Notes: generated from the sequence alone by a model not told the origin. A DNA stretch of 15,197 nt from an uncultured Clostridia bacterium (GCA_937895645.1 CALBKQ010000173.1:1-15197); one strand, 5' to 3'. Shown: positions 1 to 7,507, numbered from the stretch's first letter. A program made the numbers and translations.

Positions 1-480
1 AAGGGTTACAGAATGTATTATTCCTGCGGACAGACTTTTATTAAAGATTGTGGTTTTTGTGAGCCCACACATATAAGTTTTGCAGAAAGTGAAAACATTA
101 CAGCCGGCTTTGTATCAAGGGAAACGCCTATTATCAGTCCTGATAAAAATGTTGAATATCTTAATCTTTGTTCAGGTTGTTTGAAGGTATATAAACTTAA
201 AGATTGTTACATAGGTCTGCAAAATGGATTGTTTGAGAAAGATGGCAAAAGTCATTCGGCAATTATGCTGTTAAAATCCAATGACGGTGTAAATTTTGAG
301 TTTGTAAAACCATTTTTAGCACCTCAAAAATGCGGTAGTAATGATTGGATGGCACAATATGTTTATGCTTGTTGTCTTACATATTACAAAGACAAATTAA
401 GGCTTTATTTCAATGCACGAAATGTATCAAACAATCTTACAGGCAGAGAATGTATTGGAATTTATGAGGCAAAGGTGTGA
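1..480 (+). CDS. C-terminal part of a glycosidase-like (GH43/GH130-type propeller) protein, 5' end outside window
   Basis: The reading frame is open to base 1 with no stop, so this is probably the 3' end of a longer gene. The first ATG (13) has no convincing ribosome binding site, and 155 residues is too short for a whole protein of this kind. The visible part has the alternating strand-and-turn pattern of a beta-propeller of the GH43/GH32-like superfamily. Near the end, DKLRLYFNARN followed by a short IGIYEA strand resembles the last blade of such proteins, which often occur in capsule or exopolysaccharide clusters. No catalytic acid can be assigned from this fragment. It is Cys-rich for a propeller, and no signal peptide can be judged. 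The acyltransferase gene begins 10 nt after the stop, so the two are probably co-transcribed. The family call is moderate; the substrate is unknown. Confidence 0.5.
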   Translation, partial: KGYRMYYSCGQTFIKDCGFCEPTHISFAESENITAGFVSRETPIISPDKNVEYLNLCSGCLKVYKLKDCYIGLQNGLFEKDGKSHSAIMLLKSNDGVNFEFVKPFLAPQKCGSNDWMAQYVYACCLTYYKDKLRLYFNARNVSNNLTGRECIGIYEAKV

Positions 481-490
481 AATTTAATTT

Positions 491-1504
491 ATGATTAATG
501 AAATTTCAAACAAAAGAAATACATCTATTGATTTTATTAAAGGCATCGCCATTTTTTCTGTTGTTTTGGCACATTGTTGGCTTCTAGACAGAGAGGTTTT
601 TCATTTTATATACTCATTTCACATGCCACTTTTCTTTTGTATTTCAGGGTACTTATTCAGTACAAAGAAAAGATACAAGAATTTTCTTGTAGGTAAAATC
701 AAAAATCTATTAATACCTTATGTATTATTCTTTTTTTTCTCGTTTATTGTTTCGATTACAATTTTGCAAAGAGAAATTACTATTCTTAATGGAATTAAAT
801 ATTTAATTCTTGGCGGAAAGAACTGTGCTCGTGTTTGTAATTGGGCTTTATGGTATCTCCAACTCTTCTTTATTGCATCAAATATCTTTTATTTTATTGC
901 AAAAATCAAGTATTCTTTTGTCAGATTTTTCATTATAATTATGCTGTTTATAGTTTCATTACCAATTCAGCAATATTGTAATCAGACTTTTGAAAACGAA
1001 TACGTCCCATTTGCTTTCAATGCCCTGTGCCCTGCCCTTTTCTTTATGCTTGTCGCATTTGAGTTTAGGAGGATTAAAGAAAACATTGTCCCAAAACTTA
1101 ACAACAAGTTAATTCGTGGAATTATTCCTGTTGTATCATTTGGGCTATTTGCCATAGGAATACTTTTAGCGGCAGGAAATTCTGATGAAATTATACGACT
1201 AAAATCATATACATTTCTCATTTATTCACTTTTCATTCTTCAATTTATTGTTTTAATTTGTCAGAATTGTCATAACAAATATATTGTTTACATGGGTAAA
1301 AATTCTCTTATGATTTTAGGTTTGCACCGACCATTATTGGTTCTTTGTTCCAATATTTTACCAGTTAAAGAAGTCTTTGATTATTTTCATATTACAAATT
1401 TTGCAGGTGCAGTTCTTGTAAGCAGTTTATGTGTTTTTGCAATCTGTTTTGTTAATTATTTAGTCGAATCTCTTTCCAAAAAGATTAAAGAAAAAAGTAA
1501 TTGA
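491..1504 (+). CDS. Membrane acyltransferase, acyltransferase-3 family (OafA/NolL-like O-acetylase)
   Basis: This 337-residue protein is strongly hydrophobic, with about ten predicted membrane helices and almost no soluble domain. That matches the compact acyltransferase-3 family, which transfers acetyl or other acyl groups to sugars of surface polysaccharides. Near the N-terminus, SIDFIKGIAIFSVVLAHCW carries the family's first-helix signature with the conserved His (H28). It is followed by FHMPLFFCISGYLF (residues 43-56), the second diagnostic block, then a basic loop and LLIPYV. Length is normal for the family. No good Shine-Dalgarno precedes ATG 491; an AAAGG about 15 nt upstream is too far, so translation may be coupled to the preceding gene, which ends at 480. 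A hairpin terminator follows. The acceptor sugar is unknown; the propeller protein just upstream suggests a role in cell-surface glycan modification. Confidence 0.85.
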   Translation: MINEISNKRNTSIDFIKGIAIFSVVLAHCWLLDREVFHFIYSFHMPLFFCISGYLFSTKKRYKNFLVGKIKNLLIPYVLFFFFSFIVSITILQREITILNGIKYLILGGKNCARVCNWALWYLQLFFIASNIFYFIAKIKYSFVRFFIIIMLFIVSLPIQQYCNQTFENEYVPFAFNALCPALFFMLVAFEFRRIKENIVPKLNNKLIRGIIPVVSFGLFAIGILLAAGNSDEIIRLKSYTFLIYSLFILQFIVLICQNCHNKYIVYMGKNSLMILGLHRPLLVLCSNILPVKEVFDYFHITNFAGAVLVSSLCVFAICFVNYLVESLSKKIKEKSN

Positions 1505-1520
1505 AACTTTACGCACAACA

Positions 1521-1558
1521 AAAGTACGGTACGATATGAAATCATCCCGTACTTTTTT
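1521..1558 (+). terminator. Rho-independent terminator after the acyltransferase gene
   Basis: AAAGTACGG (1521-1529) pairs perfectly with CCGTACTTT (1547-1555), giving a 9-bp stem that runs into six consecutive T residues. GAT/ATC in the loop could add inner pairs. It lies 17 nt after the acyltransferase stop codon and separates this unit from the promoter at 1568. Confidence 0.85.
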
Positions 1559-1567
1559 ATTTATCTA

Positions 1568-1596
1568 TTGAAATTTGAAAATAATGGGTATATAAT
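1568..1596 (+). promoter_or_regulatory. SigmaA-type promoter for the ketopantoate-reductase-like gene
   Basis: A -35 box TTGAAA (1568-1573) and a perfect -10 box TATAAT (1591-1596) are separated by exactly 17 nt. The predicted transcription start is near 1603, giving a leader of about 36 nt before ATG 1639. Confidence 0.8.
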
Positions 1597-1638
1597 TACT
1601 TTGATAAAAAATTCACAAGTTGAAATGGGGTTTATTTT

Positions 1639-2652
1639 ATGGCAAGATATGCGATTTACGGTGCAGGGTCCCTGGGTACTGTACTTGGTGCATTTATTAC
1701 AAAAAATGGTGGCGAAGTTGACCTTATAAACAGAAACAAGGCTCACGTTGAAGCACTTAACACAAAAGGTGCTAAAATTATTGGTACAGTTGATATGGTA
1801 GTTCCTGTTAAGGCAATTACACCTGACCAGATGGAAGGCAAATATGATGTTATTGTTCTTCTTACAAAGCAGTTATTCAACAAAGAAGTTGTAACAATGC
1901 TTAAAGATTATCTTACAGATGACGGTGTTATTGTTACATTACAGAATGGTATCCCTGAACCTTTAATTGCTGAAATTGTTGGCACAGAGCATACAATGGG
2001 TTGTGCTGTTGAATGGGGTGCAGCGCTTGTTGAGCCGGGCGTTTGTGAACTTACAAGCGACAAGAATTCACTTTCATTCCACATGGGTAAAATGGATGGT
2101 ATTACTGACGCACAGTTCAAAATGGTTAAGGACTTACTCGAAATGATGTGCCCTGTTCACGAAGAAGAACTTATGGGTGCTCGTTGGTCAAAGTTACTTA
2201 TCAATTCTACATTCTCAGGTCTTGGCACAGTTGTTGGCGGTGTTTTCGGTGATGTTACTGAAGACAAAGCAGGTCAGAAAGTTGCAATACGTTGTATGAA
2301 AGAAATCATTGATGTTGGTCACGCATCAGGTGTTGAGTTTGCACCTGTTCAGGGTAAAAACATTGTTGGCCTTTTCTATTGGAAAGGTGCAATAAAACGT
2401 GCTTTTGGTTGTTTCTTGCTTCCTATTGCATTAAAGAAACACCGCGATATTGAGCCATCAATGTTACAGGACCTTAAAAAAGGTAAACCTTGTGAAGTTG
2501 ATGCAATCAACGGTGTTGTTTGTGACTTTGGTAAAAAATACGGTGTGGCTACACCAATCAACGACAGAATTGTTGAGATTATCAAAAAAATCCAGAATGG
2601 CGAACTCACTGCATCAAAAGAAAACTTTAAGTTGTTTGATGATGTTTTATAA
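1639..2652 (+). CDS. 2-dehydropantoate 2-reductase (ApbA/PanE) family protein
   Basis: Members reduce 2-dehydropantoate to pantoate with NADPH in the cytoplasm (vitamin B5/CoA synthesis), though many clostridial paralogues act on other ketoacids. The N-terminal Rossmann domain has the dinucleotide motif GAGSLG (residues 8-13) and the LQNG block (101-104). The C-terminal helical domain has the catalytic lysine region RWSKLLIN (K185, N189) and the substrate-binding block CEVDAING (E286, N291), followed by GVATPIND. Length (337 aa) is slightly above the usual 290-310 because of an insertion around residues 235-270 with a hydrophobic, basic character. ATG 1639 has a GGGG element 8 nt upstream. 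The gene stands alone with its own promoter and terminator, and no other pantothenate gene is adjacent. The family is certain; PanE activity itself is not proven, so no symbol is given. Confidence 0.87.
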   Translation: MARYAIYGAGSLGTVLGAFITKNGGEVDLINRNKAHVEALNTKGAKIIGTVDMVVPVKAITPDQMEGKYDVIVLLTKQLFNKEVVTMLKDYLTDDGVIVTLQNGIPEPLIAEIVGTEHTMGCAVEWGAALVEPGVCELTSDKNSLSFHMGKMDGITDAQFKMVKDLLEMMCPVHEEELMGARWSKLLINSTFSGLGTVVGGVFGDVTEDKAGQKVAIRCMKEIIDVGHASGVEFAPVQGKNIVGLFYWKGAIKRAFGCFLLPIALKKHRDIEPSMLQDLKKGKPCEVDAINGVVCDFGKKYGVATPINDRIVEIIKKIQNGELTASKENFKLFDDVL

Positions 2653-2670
2653 TTGATTTAATTAAATTTT

Positions 2671-2697
2671 AAGGGACGCAAAATGCGTCCCTTTTTG
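2671..2697 (+). terminator. Rho-independent terminator after the ketopantoate-reductase-like gene
   Basis: AAGGGACGCA (2671-2680) pairs perfectly with TGCGTCCCTT (2684-2693) around an AAA loop. This is a 10-bp stem followed by a T-rich tract, 18 nt past the stop. On the minus strand the stem is followed by a weaker AT tract, so it may also stop readthrough from the converging operon ending at 2779. Confidence 0.9.
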
Positions 2698-2741
2698 TTT
2701 AGTAATTTGAGTTTGTTGAATTGTTTATTTGGTTCACAAAC

Positions 2742-2772
2742 GTAGGGGCGTAGGTTAATTCCCCCGCCTTAC
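2742..2772. repeat. GC-rich imperfect inverted repeat in the convergent intergenic spacer
   Basis: GTAGGGGCG at the left and CCCCCGCCTTAC at the right are roughly reverse complements around an AT-rich centre. This GC-rich patch contrasts with the AT-rich surroundings. It looks like a degenerate copy of the short GTAGGGGCG-type dispersed repeats seen between genes in gut Clostridia; that comparison is from memory. It could instead help terminate the minus-strand operon. Confidence 0.35.
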
Positions 2773-2778
2773 ATTATT

Positions 2779-4176
2779 TTATCCTACACCTATAACCTTA
2801 TATTCAACTATATAACCATTTGCGTATTCGGTTGTATTAACTACTATATTCTCAGACCATGTTGCCTTATAGCAATTTTTATCCTCGTACATACCGCTCC
2901 TTATACCAAGGTCTAACCATAACATCGCGGCTTCTTCACTGCAGTTTTTATCACGGTAAAAATAACCAGTAGTGCAACCATCGGTACAATCACCATCGCC
3001 ACAGTAAACCGCTTCTTTAAGCAGTTCTACTTCTTCACCGTTTTTGCCTACGCCAATATCATCTGCGTATTCTTCAATAGTTCTGCCCGTAAGTGAGAAA
3101 TCAAACTCATCAAGTGATGAAGTTTTAATAACAACGCCTGCAATAATTGAGAATACAATAATTTCTGCAAGGCAGATAGCAACAACAATAAAATACAACT
3201 TTTTATAAATGCCTTTGCCTTTAATTGCTTTAATAAGGAAGAACACAAGAATTGCAAATGGAATAACTGCAAAAACAAACACGAAGAAAACTATTGAAAT
3301 AGATTCTGTTGCATTATCGTCGTACAACACACCGTAATCATCATTATAATAATCAGCCAACGCTTTGTTGAATTCTTCGATTAATGCAGTATCAGTAATT
3401 CTATGAACAGGTTTATTTGCGAATTTTCCGATATTATGATACACATCTTCTTCATCTAAACCTGTTTCACTAAAGTTAAGGTAATAATATTCGTCATCTA
3501 TCAATAAAACTTTACCAGCAACTACAGATATACTACCGTCACTGTTTTCTGCAATAACATCAAACTCATTATTCCAACTTGACAGTTGATTTCTTGTAAA
3601 TGTTGTTGTTTCACCTATAAGTTGATTTTTTTGTGCAACTACTTTGTTATTATTTGGATAAGTAAAATTGACCGTTAAAGTATCTGTTTTGCCATTAACA
3701 ATTTTATTGTATTCACCAAGATAATCATCTTTGAGATATACAATTTTCATTTCAACTTCATCAAAATAAACAAGCGTTGCTTCAACAATAGTTCTTTGCT
3801 TGTTGCTCTTGAGTTTTACAGTTTTGATTTCTTGTTTTTGCTGATTTGAAAGTTCAATATAAATACTTGTGCCTAAATAATAGTCACTGTTGTACTCCTC
3901 TTCCACAATCCAGTAATAATCTAAGTCCATTTCAATTACGGTTGCGTTAATTCGTGTATACTGTTCACCGTCTGCATAGAAATTTTCGTATCTGTCAGAA
4001 AAAGTACCTATTGGCATTTTAGAATTAAACACATCAAAATCTTCAACAGTATCTTCTTCAAACAGGCTTGTGGGAGTTTCAACTCCCTCTATTGCCATAT
4101 CCTCTGCAAAAACGGTTACTGCAAAGCAGGAGAAAATAAGGATAAAACTGATAATCAAAGATAATATTTTTTTCAT
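2779..4176 (-). CDS. Unrecognised secreted/membrane protein, last gene of the GntR-ABC operon
   Basis: I do not recognise a family for this 465-residue protein. A clear signal peptide (residues 1-24: MKK start, hydrophobic core, VFA-ED cleavage site) is followed by an acidic, beta-rich extracytoplasmic region of about 265 residues. Two membrane helices (about 293-318 and 327-350) are joined by a short basic loop, IKAIKGKGIYKK. By the positive-inside rule the loop is cytoplasmic, which places both the N-terminal region and the C-terminal tail (351-465) outside the membrane. The tail holds five cysteines (C392, C397, C401, C412, C435), suggesting a disulfide-bonded or metal-binding domain. The gene starts 12 nt after the ABC permease; the permease stop TAA is part of its Shine-Dalgarno (TAAGGAGGAG), so it is translationally linked. 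It may be an accessory or sensing partner of the transporter; that role is inferred from position only. Confidence 0.85.
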   Translation of the reverse strand: MKKILSLIISFILIFSCFAVTVFAEDMAIEGVETPTSLFEEDTVEDFDVFNSKMPIGTFSDRYENFYADGEQYTRINATVIEMDLDYYWIVEEEYNSDYYLGTSIYIELSNQQKQEIKTVKLKSNKQRTIVEATLVYFDEVEMKIVYLKDDYLGEYNKIVNGKTDTLTVNFTYPNNNKVVAQKNQLIGETTTFTRNQLSSWNNEFDVIAENSDGSISVVAGKVLLIDDEYYYLNFSETGLDEEDVYHNIGKFANKPVHRITDTALIEEFNKALADYYNDDYGVLYDDNATESISIVFFVFVFAVIPFAILVFFLIKAIKGKGIYKKLYFIVVAICLAEIIVFSIIAGVVIKTSSLDEFDFSLTGRTIEEYADDIGVGKNGEEVELLKEAVYCGDGDCTDGCTTGYFYRDKNCSEEAAMLWLDLGIRSGMYEDKNCYKATWSENIVVNTTEYANGYIVEYKVIGVG

Positions 4177-4188
4177 ATTTGCTCCTCC

Positions 4189-5016
4189 TTAGCTCAAATT
4201 AAGTTTTTTGTCAAGCATCCAGTATTGGAACGCATAAAGTGTTGCACAGAAAATACCTCTGAATAATATTGTGCATAAAGAGATAAGTGCTGCTGTAGGG
4301 TTTTCATAGTATCTTGGTACACTGTCAAGCCAGTCCAAAAGTGTTCCCATAGCGAAAAGGTTATACATTACAAGACCGAATACAACCGTACTGTTTGCCA
4401 CATAATAAATAGCGATTGCTGTAATTACTTTTGCTTTTTTTGCAATAATTGATGCTATCGTTATACAACAAGTTGCAAATAATACTGAAATTACGACTGT
4501 AAGAATTGATGAAACTATATATTCCAAAATAGAAATTACTGCATAAAAACCATACGTTTCAAAGTATTCTGTTATGGCTTCGCCAAGTTCTACCCAGAAC
4601 TCTTTTACAAAAACGTCTTCATAATATGCAATACAGAGTGCTATCAGAATATCAATAACAATTACAAAACCTGTCATAAGTACTGTTGCAACGCTTGTAA
4701 TAAGTTTTGAATTAAGCAAACTACTGCGTGTTACAGGCAATGTAAATGTAAGATAGCCTTCATCAGTAAAAAAGTTCTTATAAAATCTTGAGAACAAAAG
4801 AATTACCGTCATAATTGCAAAGGCTACACCCCCAAGTACTGCTACAATCGCTGCAAGTGTAGCCACAACATAAAGCATTTCGGGAAGTTGTTTTTGATTT
4901 TCAAACACCGAAATACTCCAGCCACCTATGATTGCAAGACCTAATGTAGATACAGCTGCAATCCACCAATATCTTAATACCGACTTAAAGTCGTATCTTA
5001 ACAATTTCTTTAACAT
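4189..5016 (-). CDS. ABC transporter permease (ABC-2 type), Ytr-like system
   Basis: This 275-residue protein is the membrane subunit of an ABC transporter. About six hydrophobic helices are visible, near residues 16-37, 48-78, 103-130, 156-185, 194-222 and 242-265. The short basic N-terminus (LKKLLRYDFKSVLRYWW) and the phrase FFTDEGYLTFTLPVTRSSLLNSKL between helices 2 and 3 are typical of clostridial ABC-2 permeases that accompany YtrA-type regulators. Its ATG lies 7 nt inside the ATPase gene, and its Shine-Dalgarno AAGGAGGT is within the ATPase coding sequence, so the two are translationally coupled and expected to form the transporter as subunit pairs. There is no substrate-binding protein gene, which favours export or a membrane-stress role over import. 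The substrate is unknown. Confidence 0.85.
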   Translation of the reverse strand: MLKKLLRYDFKSVLRYWWIAAVSTLGLAIIGGWSISVFENQKQLPEMLYVVATLAAIVAVLGGVAFAIMTVILLFSRFYKNFFTDEGYLTFTLPVTRSSLLNSKLITSVATVLMTGFVIVIDILIALCIAYYEDVFVKEFWVELGEAITEYFETYGFYAVISILEYIVSSILTVVISVLFATCCITIASIIAKKAKVITAIAIYYVANSTVVFGLVMYNLFAMGTLLDWLDSVPRYYENPTAALISLCTILFRGIFCATLYAFQYWMLDKKLNLS

Positions 5017-5711
5017 CTGAATACCTCCTTAAACAACTCGTCAAGGGATTTTCCGGTTTCGTTACGAACTTCTTCAGCATTACCTGAACGAAGAATGTTA
5101 CCACCAAAACCAAGAAAGACAAAATCATCAAGCACCTGTTCAACATCAGTGATAAGGTGTGTTGTAATTATAATTGTTGCTTCAGGGTTATAATTGCTTA
5201 CGATTGTACTTAAAATGTATTCGCGTGCTGCAGGGTCAACACCTGCAATAGGCTCATCAAGAAGATAAAGTTTTGCATTTCTTGACATTACAAGAATTAA
5301 CTGAACTTTTTCTTTTGTACCTTTTGACAATGCTTTAAGATTTGAATTCCGGTCAATACCTAAATCTGCAAGAAGTATATATGCTCTTGTAGGGTCAAAG
5401 TCTTCATAAAAGTCATCAAAATACTCAACAAGTTCACGAACTTTCATATTTGAACTGAAATATGTGCGCTCAGGAAGATATGAAATAAGCGCTTTACTTT
5501 TCTCCCCTACAGGATTACCTGCAATAAGAATTTCACCGTTATCTGGTTGCAAAAGTCCTGAAATCAGTTTCATAAGTGTAGATTTTCCGCAACCATTTGG
5601 TCCTAAAAGTCCTACAATCTTACCTGTGGGGATTTCTATATTGAAGTTTTCAAGTACAGGCGTATATTTTTTATATGATTTGCTTAAATGTTTACATTCA
5701 AGAATGTTCAT
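5010..5711 (-). CDS. ABC transporter ATP-binding protein, YtrB-like
   Basis: This 233-residue nucleotide-binding subunit powers the adjacent permease at the cytoplasmic membrane face. Walker A is GPNGCGKST (residues 37-45), the signature loop is LSKGTKEK (128-135), Walker B is LYLLDEP (148-154), and the switch histidine is H185 in IITTHL. The signature reads LSKGT rather than LSGGQ, and the Q-loop region is YLPER (79-82) without Gln. Both are usual in the ATPases paired with YtrA-type regulators and drug- or bacitracin-type exporters, so they do not suggest inactivity. The length is normal for a stand-alone subunit. The start codon overlaps the regulator gene by 4 nt (ATGA), and the 3' end overlaps the permease by 7 nt. 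All key motifs are intact. Confidence 0.95.
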   Translation of the reverse strand: MNILECKHLSKSYKKYTPVLENFNIEIPTGKIVGLLGPNGCGKSTLMKLISGLLQPDNGEILIAGNPVGEKSKALISYLPERTYFSSNMKVRELVEYFDDFYEDFDPTRAYILLADLGIDRNSNLKALSKGTKEKVQLILVMSRNAKLYLLDEPIAGVDPAAREYILSTIVSNYNPEATIIITTHLITDVEQVLDDFVFLGFGGNILRSGNAEEVRNETGKSLDELFKEVFRC

Positions 5712-6067
5712 TCCATTACCTCCTCAATCATTGTTACAGCTTGTTCTTTTGTAATTGATAATTGCTCCATGTTTTTCGCAAATTCACAGACAAGCTGTTC
5801 TGCCATTCTGCGTCTGCAAACAGTAACTACCTGAGTATCATCAGTAACAAATCTGCCGAGAGTTCCTTTTGAAACAATAAGCCCCTCATTTTCAAGTTCT
5901 GAAAAAGCGTGTTGAACTGTATTGGGATTTACTGCCGCCTCTACTGCGATTTGTCGGACTGTAGGAATTTGCTCACCCGCAGAATATTCTCCCGACAAAA
6001 CCTTTTTTACTATTCTGTCAGCAATCTGCAGATAAACAGGTTTGTCTGAAGAAAATTTCCAAGCCAT
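5708..6067 (-). CDS. GntR-family transcriptional regulator, YtrA subfamily
   Basis: This 119-residue protein is the expected size for the short YtrA branch of GntR regulators, which lack a large effector domain. The N-terminal two thirds form a winged helix-turn-helix: PVYLQIADRIVKKVLSGEY (first helix), then GEQIPTVRQIAVEAAVNPNT with the recognition helix, then VQHAFSELENEGLI and a wing ending near residue 75. A short C-terminal pair of helices (about 80-119) probably mediates dimerisation. It is the first gene of the minus-strand operon. Its promoter contains a perfect inverted repeat over the -10 region, so it very likely represses its own operon. The start ATG at 6067 is preceded by GTGAGGTGAT, a good ribosome binding site. 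The inducer is not visible; in B. subtilis the related Ytr operon responds to cell-wall antibiotics, but that cannot be transferred directly. Confidence 0.93.
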   Translation of the reverse strand: MAWKFSSDKPVYLQIADRIVKKVLSGEYSAGEQIPTVRQIAVEAAVNPNTVQHAFSELENEGLIVSKGTLGRFVTDDTQVVTVCRRRMAEQLVCEFAKNMEQLSITKEQAVTMIEEVME

Positions 6068-6078
6068 AATATCACCTC

Positions 6079-6112
6079 ACTTGTATTATTGTGCTAATAC
6101 AATAATACAAGT
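6079..6112. promoter_or_regulatory. Probable operator of the YtrA-like regulator
   Basis: ACTTGTATTATTG (6079-6091) is perfectly mirrored by CAATAATACAAGT (6100-6112) across an 8-nt spacer. The TGTATTA/TAATACA cores resemble operators described for YtrA-type GntR proteins. On the minus strand it covers the -10 box and the predicted transcription start, the ideal place for repression of the operon. Confidence 0.8.
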
Positions 6113-6130
6113 TTTGTAAACAAATGTCAA
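6102..6130 (-). promoter_or_regulatory. SigmaA-type promoter of the GntR-ABC operon
   Basis: Read on the minus strand, a perfect -35 TTGACA (6130-6125) and a -10 TATTAT (6107-6102) are separated by 17 nt. The predicted start is near 6095, about 28 nt upstream of the regulator's ATG. The -10 lies inside one arm of the inverted repeat. Confidence 0.85.
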
Positions 6131-6200
6131 TACACTTGCTTTTGTGATTTTTACATAAAATTTTAAGGGATTTTTTTGCACTGTGGACTACATATAATCC

Positions 6201-6229
6201 TTGAAATATAAAGCACTTTGGTATATAAT
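6201..6229 (+). promoter_or_regulatory. SigmaA-type promoter for the AI-2E/DUF1846 unit
   Basis: TTGAAA (6201-6206), a 17-nt spacer and TATAAT (6224-6229) form a near-consensus promoter, with a leader of about 44 nt before ATG 6280. It points away from the GntR-ABC promoter; about 70 nt separate the two -35 boxes, so the 212-nt spacer is a divergent control region. Confidence 0.8.
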
Positions 6230-6279
6230 ATTGAATAGTGTGGATTTTTATAATCTTTTGTAATAAAAGGAAGTAAATT

Positions 6280-7503
6280 ATGGAGTTTTCAAAGAAAAAT
6301 ATTAAGATAATTCTTGGTATAATTACATTTGGAATTGTACTTTTTACAGTTTCGCAGAACTTAACTGCTGTTGCAGGTTTTTTGTCAGGAGTTCTTAAAA
6401 TTCTGGCACCTGTAATTGTAGGCTTTTGTCTTGCATTCATTCTTAATATTGTTATGAATTTCTTCGAGAAAAAAGTGTTCAAGGGTATGGCAAAAAGCAA
6501 AAAATGTGTTGTGCGTGGGATGCTGCGTCCTTTAAGTCTTGTTTCAACTATTATTGCAACACTTGGGTTTATTGTTCTTTTAATGTTTATAATCATTCCA
6601 CAACTTGAAGACTCTATAATGTTACTTGTAGAAAAAGTTCCTGTATATTATGCTAATTTTGTATCTTGGGTTGATGGACTTGTTGAGCGTTTTGGTTTGG
6701 AAATCAGCACAGAAATGCTTCATAATCCACAAATAAAAATTGAAGACATTATGGCTATGGCTGAAAAACTTTTCACTTTTGAGTCAACTGGTGATATTCT
6801 TAATACAACAATGGGTGTTACATCTTCTGTTGTTTCGGGTGTAATAAATCTTGCATTAGGCTTTGTAATTGCAATTTACATTCTTGCAGAAAAAGAAAAA
6901 ATCGGTAAGTTTACTAACAGAATACTTGACGCTATTTTACCTGAAAAACCATATAAACACCTTTGCGATGTTTGTTCAGTTGCGTCAAACTCATTTGCAA
7001 ACTTCATCACAGGTCAGTTTACAGATGCATTCATATTAGCAGTAATTACATTTATTGGTATGCTTATTTTCAGATTTCCTAACGCTGCAGTTGTATCAGT
7101 TATAATTGGTATTTCTGCACTTGTTCCTGTAATTGGCCCTATTGTTGGTGAGGTTATAGGTTGTCTTATAATTTTTATGGAAAGTCCGTTAAAGGCATTA
7201 CTGTTCTTAATATTCGTGCTTATTTTACAGGCTATTGACAACAACTTTATTTATCCAAGAATTGTCGGTAAATCAGTTGGGCTTCCAGGTATGCTTGTGC
7301 TCATAGCAGTAATACTTGGTGGTAACATTGGTGGTATTCTTGGCGTGTTACTTGGTGTACCTACTGCGTCAGCCATTTATGCACTTGTTGTTGACTGGCT
7401 TAAAAACAGGAATAAAAATAATGAAAATACGGAAGTTGTAACAGAAACCGTAACAGATACAAACAAACAAATTGAAACAAACACCGAAAAAACGGAGGAG
7501 TGA
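6280..7503 (+). CDS. AI-2E family (PF01594, YtvI/PerM-like) membrane transporter
   Basis: This 407-residue polytopic protein of the AI-2E superfamily has about eight membrane helices. Two hydrophobic stretches occupy about 8-60, one about 86-113, then an amphipathic extracytoplasmic segment (about 114-185), then the conserved C-terminal helices. Family landmarks are the NSFANFITGQFTDAF block, ALVPVIGPIVGEV, DNNFIYPRIVGKSVGLPG and GGILGVLLGVPTASAIYALV. Despite the family name, most members are not AI-2 exporters; known relatives include Na+(Li+)/H+ antiporters, and this one's substrate cannot be read from sequence. The C-terminal tail (from about 380) is a charged, Thr/Asn/Glu-rich cytoplasmic extension. 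The start has AAAAGGAAG upstream at normal spacing. The DUF1846 gene begins 4 nt after the stop, and its Shine-Dalgarno lies within the last codons here. Confidence 0.92.
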   Translation: MEFSKKNIKIILGIITFGIVLFTVSQNLTAVAGFLSGVLKILAPVIVGFCLAFILNIVMNFFEKKVFKGMAKSKKCVVRGMLRPLSLVSTIIATLGFIVLLMFIIIPQLEDSIMLLVEKVPVYYANFVSWVDGLVERFGLEISTEMLHNPQIKIEDIMAMAEKLFTFESTGDILNTTMGVTSSVVSGVINLALGFVIAIYILAEKEKIGKFTNRILDAILPEKPYKHLCDVCSVASNSFANFITGQFTDAFILAVITFIGMLIFRFPNAAVVSVIIGISALVPVIGPIVGEVIGCLIIFMESPLKALLFLIFVLILQAIDNNFIYPRIVGKSVGLPGMLVLIAVILGGNIGGILGVLLGVPTASAIYALVVDWLKNRNKNNENTEVVTETVTDTNKQIETNTEKTEE

Positions 7504-7507
7504 GAAA

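Noticed and set aside
5010..5711. Inactive ABC ATPase because of LSKGT signature and missing Q-loop Gln
   Set aside because: Both variations are usual in this branch of ABC proteins; Walker A, Walker B and the switch His are intact.
6072..6596. Minus-strand open frame of 174 codons across the divergent promoter region
   Set aside because: It runs through two promoters and the operator and is antisense to the AI-2E gene; its low-complexity composition resembles no protein.
6280..7503. Assigning autoinducer-2 export to the AI-2E family protein
   Set aside because: The family name is historical and many members transport ions or have unknown substrates; nothing here (no luxS, no lsr genes) supports quorum signalling.
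7472..7507. Upstream TTG start extending the DUF1846 protein by 12 residues
   Set aside because: It overlaps the AI-2E gene, has no Shine-Dalgarno and lengthens the protein beyond the family start; GTG 7508 has GGAGGAG at ideal distance.
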